DNA from: Clostridiales bacterium
GTDB taxonomy: Bacteria > Bacillota > Clostridia > Oscillospirales > Oscillospiraceae
DNA: 23,388 nt
Assembly: GCA_004553545.1 (NCBI GenBank)
Contig: SFLD01000030.1
Location: forward strand, 1-23,388
Direction: 5' to 3'
The notes under the pieces were generated by a model that did not search any database, had not been told where the DNA came from, and saw nothing but the letters and a program-made list of their open reading frames with translations. Position 1 is the first letter of the stretch; each line of letters begins with the position of its first letter. The translations under genes and the position numbers were made by a program. Positions 13,801-23,388 of this stretch are shown in pieces.

Positions 13801-14619
13801 ATGCCCTTCCTGCCCGACGGCACGCCCCTGGACATCGTGCTGAATCCCCTGGGCGTTCCCTCCCGTATGAACATCGGCCAGGTGCTGGAAGTCCACCTGG
13901 GCTACGCCGCCCACGCCCTGGGCTACAAGGTCGCGACCCCCATCTTCGACGGCGCGACGTACGAGGATATCCAGGGCGAGCTCACCAAGGCCGGTCTGGA
14001 TCCCGAGGGCAAGAGCGTCCTTTACGACGGCCGCACCGGTGAGCCCTTCGACAACAAGGTCACCGTCGGCTACGTTTACTTCCTCAAGCTCCACCACCTG
14101 GTGGATGATAAGATCCACGCCCGTTCCACCGGCCCGTACTCCCTGGTCACCCAGCAGCCTCTGGGCGGCAAGGCCCAGTTTGGCGGCCAGCGCTTCGGCG
14201 AGATGGAAGTCTGGGCCCTGGAGGCCTACGGCGCGGCCCACACCCTGCAGGAGATCCTCACCGTCAAGTCCGACGATGTCACCGGCCGTGTCCGCACCTA
14301 CGAGGCCATCGTCAAGGGCCACAACGTGCCCCAGCCCGGCGTGCCCGAGTCCTTCAAGGTCCTGGTGAAGGAGCTGCAGAGCCTGTGCCTTGACATCCAG
14401 GTCCTGGATCAGGAGGGCAACGCCATCGAGCTCAAGGAAGACGAGGACGCCATGGACACCTTCAACCTGGCACGCATGGACGCCGATGACGACCGCCACC
14501 GGAACTATGCCGACGAGGAGGACTTCAAGGAGTCCGGCTTCGAGTTTGAGGACGCCCCCGAGGACGCCGGCGCCGACATCGGCCTGGACGATCTGGATTC
14601 TGACTCTGACGACGAATGA
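10897..14619 (+). CDS. rpoB: DNA-directed RNA polymerase subunit beta
   Basis: The 1240-residue beta subunit of RNA polymerase forms half of the active-site cleft with beta'. The rifampicin pocket is plain at about 484-510, with SQFMDQTNP, D494, H504 and S509 aligning to E. coli D516, H526 and S531; all are the sensitive-type residues, and Ala500 in place of E. coli Ser522 is usual in Firmicutes. KMAGRHGNKGVVS begins at 949 and GGKAQFGGQRFGEMEVWALEA lies near 1089-1109. The C terminus ends in a very acidic tail (DDLDSDSDDE). The ATG at 10897 directly follows an in-frame stop, so no longer start exists; the nearest purine-rich ribosome site (AAAGG, ending 10881) is 15 bases away. rpoC follows after 58 bases. 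Confidence 0.98.
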   Translation: MAKDKYYGKTLRKNFARHEEVMPMPNLLEIQKKSYQWFLDTGLREVFADVGAIGDYQGNLELSFIDFKMDEPPKYDVEECKARDATYAAPLKVRVRLRNKETEEIKEQEIFMGDFPLMTHSGTFVINGAERVVVSQIVRSPGVYYGKELDLKTDLPLLSSTVIPYRGAWLEYETDAAEMFWVRIDKNRKIPITCLIRALGLKTDAEIRDQFGDDPRIMTTLEKDPSKSYEDAILEIYRKLRPGEPPTVEAGETLLNNLFFDPHRYDLSIVGRYKFNKKLSLWGRVSGCRLVYPAADPATGEILFDQGHLLSKEDAQLLDAAGVPEVTVEYNGQNIKVTSNKMCDLSRYVSFDPLAECGIKERVRYEVLQDLLAQYGSDEEELKRQLRFHKDDLVPKHIVVDDILCSINYMNGLAVGLSGKDDIDHLGNRRLRCVGELLQNQFRIGFSRMERVIRERMTIQDLDVVTPQSLINIRPVTAAIKEFFGSSPLSQFMDQTNPLAELTHKRRLSALGPGGLSRERANMEVRDVHYSHYGRMCPIETPEGPNIGLISYLATYARINEYGFIETPYRKVDKETFKVADDVTYMTADEEDNYIVGQATEPTDENGCLINARITCRHRDEIVEVDRERVDYIDISPRMMVSIATAMIPFLPNDDANRALMGANMQRQAVPLLRPEAPIVGTGMEHKICIDSEVVILAEGDGEVTAVDARHVSVRYDNGEVKDYKLTKFLRSNHGTCINQKPIVEVGERVHGKRLNEKGEWEDPTVLADGPATDQGEIALGRNILVGFMTWEGYNYEDAVLLNERLVREDLYTSIHIEEYEIDSRDTKLGPEEITRDIPNVGEDALKDLDENGIIRVGAEVHSGDILVGKVTPKGETDLTAEERLLRAIFGEKAREVRDTSLKVPHGESGIILDTKVFTREAGDELGPGVNQVVRVYIAQRRKIQVGDKMAGRHGNKGVVSRVLPTEDMPFLPDGTPLDIVLNPLGVPSRMNIGQVLEVHLGYAAHALGYKVATPIFDGATYEDIQGELTKAGLDPEGKSVLYDGRTGEPFDNKVTVGYVYFLKLHHLVDDKIHARSTGPYSLVTQQPLGGKAQFGGQRFGEMEVWALEAYGAAHTLQEILTVKSDDVTGRVRTYEAIVKGHNVPQPGVPESFKVLVKELQSLCLDIQVLDQEGNAIELKEDEDAMDTFNLARMDADDDRHRNYADEEDFKESGFEFEDAPEDAGADIGLDDLDSDSDDE

Positions 14620-14677
14620 TCCGGGATCGTGGGTTTTCCAACTGCGATTCTGAATCATGAAAGGAGACAACAGCCAT

Positions 14678-18442
<3,765 letters not shown>

Positions 18443-18460
18443 TCCCCTGACGCATCCCCC

Positions 18461-18488
18461 AAGGGCCGCCCGGAAGGGCGGCCCTTTT
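18461..18488 (+). terminator. Terminator of the rpoBC operon
   Basis: AAGGGCCGCCC-GGAA-GGGCGGCCCTT, 11 paired bases, followed by TT and C residues (four T in total). It lies 19 bases after the rpoC stop. The 160 bases after it contain small imperfect hairpins (for example around 18517-18540) but no gene. Confidence 0.9.
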
Positions 18489-18649
18489 CCCTTCCTTCGC
18501 CGCCGGACTGGGGCAGGAAAGCGGAGCCGGCTTCCGCCTTTCCCCCGCGCAAAATACCTCCGGGAGGGACGGAATTCCTTCGGGGAGGGAAGCCCCTGAA
18601 AAAGACGCGGATTTCCCCCTGAAAGGGGCCTGATTTTTTCCGGAAACCC

Positions 18650-18678
18650 TTGACGAAGCGCCGTTCCCATGCTATAAT
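18650..18678 (+). promoter_or_regulatory. Promoter of the L7Ae-rpsL-rpsG-fusA unit
   Basis: TTGACG (18650-18655), 17-base spacer, perfect TATAAT (18673-18678), about 57 bases before the L7Ae-like start. Confidence 0.85.
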
Positions 18679-18734
18679 TCTCATCTGCGTGGGTAGGACC
18701 TGCGAACTTTTTCATGCAAATGAGGAGGCGCCGC

Positions 18735-18968
18735 ATGCGGGAGCTTTCCAAGCGGGTCGTGGGCGTCAAGCAGACCCGCCGCGCCATCCAGGAGGGCCGG
18801 GCCATCCGGGTCTACCTGGCCGCGGACGCCGACCCCATGATCACCGATCCTCTGGCCGCCCTCTGTGAGGCCGCCGCCATCCCGGTGGAGGGGGACAAGA
18901 CCCTCCGGGAGCTGGGCCGCGCCACGGGCATTGCCGTGGGCGCCGCCGCCGTGGCGGAGGTCCGGTAA
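18735..18968 (+). CDS. rplGB: L7Ae-family K-turn RNA-binding protein (YbxF/RplGB type)
   Basis: The 77-residue protein matches by eye Bacillus subtilis YbxF, which occupies the same place between rpoC and rpsL. Shared features are GVKQTRRAI near 11-19, the AADADPMIT block near 35-43 and the C-terminal GRATGIAVGAAAVAEV. Proteins of this family bind kink-turn RNA; bacterial members associate with ribosomes or K-turn-containing RNAs. The ATG at 18735 has GAGGAGG six bases upstream and fits the family length; an in-frame ATG at 18714 overlaps that ribosome site. It is the first gene of the str-type operon and precedes rpsL by 92 bases. Confidence 0.9.
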   Translation: MRELSKRVVGVKQTRRAIQEGRAIRVYLAADADPMITDPLAALCEAAAIPVEGDKTLRELGRATGIAVGAAAVAEVR

Positions 18969-18978
18969 ATTTTCTCGG

Positions 18979-19014
18979 TTTTTTCGGAATAGCCTTCGGG
19001 CATTCCGCAAAAAA
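18979..19014 (+). other. Long hairpin between L7Ae gene and rpsL
   Basis: T6 pairs with A6, CGGAAT with ATTCCG and GCC with GGC around a TTCG tetraloop, with two single-base bulges. There is no T run after it on either strand, so it is not a classical terminator. It may be a processing or protein-binding site in the mRNA. Confidence 0.55.
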
Positions 19015-19060
19015 TAATCGGCAGCTCGACTGCCAAGAATATCAAAGAAAGGAGAACCAT

Positions 19061-19477
19061 ATGCCTACTTTTAACCAGTTGGTCCGCAAGGGCAGACAGC
19101 AGGCAACCTACAAGTCCAACTCTCCCGCGATGCAGTTTGGCCTCAACACCCTGAAGAACAAGGAGACCGATCTGCCTTCTCCGCAGAAGAGAGGCGTGTG
19201 CACCGCCGTGCGTACCGCCACCCCCAAGAAGCCCAACTCCGCGCTTCGTAAGATCGCCCGTGTCCGCCTTACCAACGGCTACGAAGTCACCGCCTATATC
19301 CCCGGCGTCGGCCACTCCCTGCAGGAGCACTCCGTCGTCATGATCCGCGGCGGCCGTGTCAAGGACCTCCCCGGCGTCCGTTACCACATCATCCGTGGTA
19401 CGCTGGATACCCAGGGCGTCCAGGGCCGGATGCAGGCCCGTTCCAAGTACGGTGCCAAGCGTCCCAAGCAGAAGTAA
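19061..19477 (+). CDS. rpsL: 30S ribosomal protein S12
   Basis: The 138-residue S12 is part of the decoding centre of the small subunit. PQKRGVCT lies at 41-48, TPKKPNS at 54-60 and GGRVKDLPGVRYH at 97-109. Lys56 and Lys101 align with E. coli Lys43 and Lys88 (Met counted), the positions changed in streptomycin resistance, so the allele looks wild type. The Asp after Lys101 is the residue that RimO methylthiolates in some bacteria. The extra segment around residues 22-38, absent from E. coli, is usual in Firmicutes. AAAGGAG precedes the ATG. rpsG follows after an unusually long 134-base gap. Confidence 0.98.
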   Translation: MPTFNQLVRKGRQQATYKSNSPAMQFGLNTLKNKETDLPSPQKRGVCTAVRTATPKKPNSALRKIARVRLTNGYEVTAYIPGVGHSLQEHSVVMIRGGRVKDLPGVRYHIIRGTLDTQGVQGRMQARSKYGAKRPKQK

Positions 19478-19500
19478 GTTCTGCGCTTGAATTGAGCTTT

Positions 19501-19573
19501 GCCGAAAAGGTTTTATATATATGTGTATTACCTCTTTGGCAGGCCGTACAGCGACCGAAAGATCGCTGAGTAC
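19501..19573 (+). promoter_or_regulatory. Structured rpsL-rpsG intercistronic RNA
   Basis: Two hairpins occupy the gap. GCCGAAAAGGT (19501-19511) pairs with ACCTCTTTGGC (19530-19540) with one mismatch around an A/T-rich loop. CAGCGA (19549-19554) pairs with TCGCTG (19563-19568), extended by GTA/TAC (19546-19548 with 19571-19573) past a two-base bulge. In E. coli, S7 represses its operon by binding the rpsL-rpsG gap; a similar role here is inference. No T run follows either hairpin. Confidence 0.45.
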
Positions 19574-19611
19574 CTATGAGATCATAGAATATTATGAAGG
19601 AGGGAAGCATA

Positions 19612-20082
19612 GTGCCCAGAAGAGGTAATGTTCCCAAGAGAGAAGTTCTGCCTGATCCCGTGTATCATTCCGTCCTGGTGACCAAGCTGGTCAACAGCGT
19701 CATGCTGGACGGCAAGAAGGGTGTCGCGCAGAAGGTGGTCTATGGCGCTTTCGATCAGATCAAGGCCAAGACCGACAAGGAGCCCACGGAAGTGTTCACC
19801 CAGGCCATGGAGAATATCATGCCTAGCCTGGAAGTCAAGGCCCGCCGTGTCGGCGGCGCCACCTATCAGGTGCCTATGGAGGTCCGTCCGGCCCGCCGTC
19901 AGACCCTGGCCCTGCGCTGGCTGACTGCCTACGCCCGTTCCCGCGGCGAGCGCACCATGGCCGAGCGCCTGGCTGGCGAGATCATGGATGCTGCCAACAA
20001 CACCGGCTCTTCCGTGAAGAAGCGCGAAGAGATGCACAAGGCCGCCGAGGCCAACAAGGCATTCGCGCATTTCCGCTGGTAA
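19612..20082 (+). CDS. rpsG: 30S ribosomal protein S7
   Basis: The 156-residue S7 organises the 3' major domain of 16S rRNA and binds near the E site. It starts PRRGNVPKREVLPDP after a GTG initiator and has MENIMPSLEVKARRVGGATYQVP in the middle and AFAHFRW at the end, all normal for the family. The GTG at 19612 was preferred to the in-frame ATG at 19594 because that ATG overlaps the AAGGAGGG ribosome site and because it restores the usual length. It is followed after 12 bases by fusA. Confidence 0.97.
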   Translation: MPRRGNVPKREVLPDPVYHSVLVTKLVNSVMLDGKKGVAQKVVYGAFDQIKAKTDKEPTEVFTQAMENIMPSLEVKARRVGGATYQVPMEVRPARRQTLALRWLTAYARSRGERTMAERLAGEIMDAANNTGSSVKKREEMHKAAEANKAFAHFRW

Positions 20083-20094
20083 TAGGAGTTTCAT

Positions 20095-22200
20095 ATGCCT
20101 AGAAAGACCCCACTGGAAAACACCAGAAACATCGGGATCATGGCTCACATCGATGCAGGCAAGACGACCACGACGGAGCGTATCCTGTATTACACCGGTG
20201 TGAACTATAAGCTCGGTGAGACCCACGACGGTACGGCCACCATGGACTGGATGGCCCAGGAGCAGGAGCGCGGCATCACCATCACGTCCGCCGCCACCAC
20301 CTGCTTCTGGTCCGGTTCCAAAAACCAGTTCCCCCAGACCCGGCTGAACATCATCGACACCCCGGGCCATGTTGACTTTACCATCGAGGTGGAGCGCTCC
20401 CTGCGCGTGCTGGACGGCTCTGTGACCGTCCTCTGCGCCAAGGGCGGCGTGGAGCCTCAGAGCGAGACGGTCTGGCGTCAGGCGGACAACTACAAGGTCC
20501 CCCGCATGATCTACGTCAATAAGATGGACATCATGGGCGCGGACTTCTACCACGTCCTCCACATGATCGACGACCGCCTCAAGTGCAACGCAGTTCCCAT
20601 CCAGCTCCCCATCGGTTCCGAGGATACCTTCCGGGGCATCATCGACCTCGTGGAGATGGACGCTGACGTCTATTACGACGAGCTGGGCAAGGACATGCGG
20701 GTGGAGGAGATCCCCGAGGACATGCGGGATCTGGCCGAGGAGTATCGCGAGAAGCTCCTGGATGCCGTCTCCATGTTCGATGAGTCCATCATGGAGGACT
20801 ACCTGGAGGGCAAGGAGATCGCCCAGGACCGCATCCGCAAGGCCATCCGGGCCGCCACCATCGCCAACGAGATGGTGCCCGTGGTCTGCGGCACCTCCTA
20901 CCGCAACAAGGGTGTCCAGAAGCTGCTGGACGCCATCGTGGACTATATGCCCGCTCCCACGGACATCCCCGCCATCCGGGGCGTCAATCCCAAGACCGAC
21001 GAGGAAGAGGACCGTCATCCCGATGACAACGCCCCCTTCTCCGCTCTGGCCTTCAAGATCATGACCGACCCCTACGTGGGCCGTCTCAGCTTCGTCCGTG
21101 TTTACTCCGGCAAGCTGGTGGCGGGTTCCTCCGTGCTGAACAGCACCAAGAACGTCCGTGAGCGCATCGGCCGCATCCTGCAGATGCACGCCAATCACCG
21201 GGAGGATATCGAAGAGGTCTACTGCGGCGACATCGCTGCGGTGGTGGGCCTCAAGAACTCCACCACCGGCGATACCCTCTGCGATGACAAGCACCCCGTC
21301 ATCCTGGAGTCCATGGAGTTCCCCGACCCCGTCATCCGTGTCGCCATCGAGCCCAAGACCAAGGCTGGTCAGGAGAAGATGGGCGTCGCGCTGATGAAGC
21401 TGGCGGAGGAGGACCCCACCTTCCGGACCTGGACCGACGAGGAGACCGGCCAGACCATCATCGCCGGCATGGGCGAGCTGCATCTGGAGATCATCGTGGA
21501 CCGCCTCCTCCGGGAATTCAAGGTGGAAGCCAACGTGGGCGCCCCTCAGGTGGCCTACAAGGAGACCATCAAGAAGACCGTGGAGCAGGATACCAAGTAT
21601 GCCCGCCAGTCCGGCGGCAAGGGCCAGTACGGTCATGTCAAGATCCGTGTGGAGCCCAACGAGTCCGGCAAGGGCTACGAGTTCATCAACGCTGTGGTGG
21701 GCGGTGCCATCCCCAAGGAGTATATCCCTGCGGTGGACGCCGGTATCCAGGGCGCCATGAACTCCGGCGTGGTGGCTGGCTTCCCCGTGGTGGACGTGAA
21801 GGTCACGCTGTACGACGGCTCCTTCCATGAGGTGGACTCCTCCGAGATGGCGTTCAAGATCGCCGGCTCCATGGCCTTCAAGGAGGCCTGCCGCAAGGCC
21901 GATCCCACGCTGCTGGAGCCCATCATGAAGGTCTGTGTCATCGTGCCCGACGAGTATATGGGCGATGTCATCGGCGACCTCAACAGCCGCCGCGGCCAGA
22001 TCATCAAGCTGGAGGCCCGCAGCGGCGCCCAGCAGATCGACGCCCATGTGCCTCTGGCCGAGATGTTCGGCTATGCCACCGATCTTCGTTCCCGCACCCA
22101 GGGCCGTGGCCAGTACACCATGGAGCCCAGCCACTATATCGAGATCCCCAAGAATATCCGCGAGAAGATCGCCGCCGAGCGCGGCAAGGCTCAGGTTTGA
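20095..22200 (+). CDS. fusA: Translation elongation factor G
   Basis: The 701-residue GTPase drives ribosomal translocation. The G-domain motifs are intact: AHIDAGKT at 17-24, RGITIT at 59-64, DTPGH at 88-92 and NKMD at 142-145. Domains II-V follow, with GMGELHLEIIVDRL in domain III and the RGQ-containing loop of domain V. A single EF-G in the str operon is the housekeeping type. AGGAG lies six bases before the ATG. The stop codon is followed by a 105-base gap with an internal promoter before tuf. Confidence 0.98.
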   Translation: MPRKTPLENTRNIGIMAHIDAGKTTTTERILYYTGVNYKLGETHDGTATMDWMAQEQERGITITSAATTCFWSGSKNQFPQTRLNIIDTPGHVDFTIEVERSLRVLDGSVTVLCAKGGVEPQSETVWRQADNYKVPRMIYVNKMDIMGADFYHVLHMIDDRLKCNAVPIQLPIGSEDTFRGIIDLVEMDADVYYDELGKDMRVEEIPEDMRDLAEEYREKLLDAVSMFDESIMEDYLEGKEIAQDRIRKAIRAATIANEMVPVVCGTSYRNKGVQKLLDAIVDYMPAPTDIPAIRGVNPKTDEEEDRHPDDNAPFSALAFKIMTDPYVGRLSFVRVYSGKLVAGSSVLNSTKNVRERIGRILQMHANHREDIEEVYCGDIAAVVGLKNSTTGDTLCDDKHPVILESMEFPDPVIRVAIEPKTKAGQEKMGVALMKLAEEDPTFRTWTDEETGQTIIAGMGELHLEIIVDRLLREFKVEANVGAPQVAYKETIKKTVEQDTKYARQSGGKGQYGHVKIRVEPNESGKGYEFINAVVGGAIPKEYIPAVDAGIQGAMNSGVVAGFPVVDVKVTLYDGSFHEVDSSEMAFKIAGSMAFKEACRKADPTLLEPIMKVCVIVPDEYMGDVIGDLNSRRGQIIKLEARSGAQQIDAHVPLAEMFGYATDLRSRTQGRGQYTMEPSHYIEIPKNIREKIAAERGKAQV

Positions 22201-22211
22201 TAATTGGGGTC

Positions 22212-22240
22212 TTGCTTTTCCCCGCGATTTACGGTAAAAT
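22212..22240 (+). promoter_or_regulatory. Internal promoter before tuf
   Basis: TTGCTT (22212-22217), 17-base spacer, TAAAAT (22235-22240), about 65 bases before the EF-Tu start. Extra tuf expression from its own promoter would fit the high demand for EF-Tu. Confidence 0.6.
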
Positions 22241-22305
22241 ATGCAATACTGAGGAAATTCGGCATTGCAGCAAAGTGAAATGTAATTTGACAGGAGGATT
22301 TTCAA

Positions 22306-23388
<1,083 letters not shown>

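Overview
This window reads as a chromosomal segment of a GC-rich, low-GC-ancestry Firmicute, most likely a gut member of the Oscillospiraceae/Clostridia. The evidence is the gene order rpoB-rpoC-(L7Ae-like)-rpsL-rpsG-fusA-tuf, the 138-residue Firmicutes-type S12, the Firmicutes-type rifampicin-pocket sequence of RpoB, strong AGGAGG ribosome-binding sites and textbook sigma-A promoters. The family-level placement is inference.

Layout. Bases 1-2900 are visibly less GC-rich than the rest. They hold the tail of a gene that looks like a mobile-element-associated fragment, then a tightly overlapped pair of radical SAM/SPASM proteins on the minus strand with no precursor peptide in sight. Bases 3000-4640 are a minus-strand operon: a PII-like (DarA/PstA-type) small protein followed by two overlapping half-size chromate-transporter (CHR) proteins. 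Bases 4660-7830 are a divergent magnesium-type locus: a CNNM/CorC-like DUF21-CBS protein on the minus strand and two tandem MgtC/SapB proteins on the plus strand. Each side has its own consensus promoter and its own leader. The CNNM leader contains a 16-codon reading frame and mutually exclusive stems; the mgtC leader contains a strong intrinsic terminator just before the gene. Bases 7830-8430 are non-coding and packed with perfect hairpins, then a GC-rich repeat array whose stems show compensatory changes. A sodium:amino-acid symporter (AGCS) on the minus strand follows, under a tandem glycine riboswitch with terminator. A 61-residue membrane protein gene with its own promoter and terminator lies before the transcription/translation block.

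The final 12.7 kb is the housekeeping block: rpoB and rpoC (own extended -10 promoter, ~208-nt leader, strong terminator after rpoC), then a second unit with its own promoter: an L7Ae-type K-turn protein, S12, S7, EF-G and EF-Tu (the last cut by the window edge and with an internal promoter).

The most interesting non-standard material is regulatory RNA and intergenic DNA: the two unlike leaders of the divergent Mg locus, the hairpin cluster with covarying repeats, and the PII-like protein that lacks two residues used for c-di-AMP in its characterised relatives. The orphan radical SAM pair is the best candidate for an undescribed enzyme system. Riboswitch, promoter and fold assignments were made by eye without database or folding runs.
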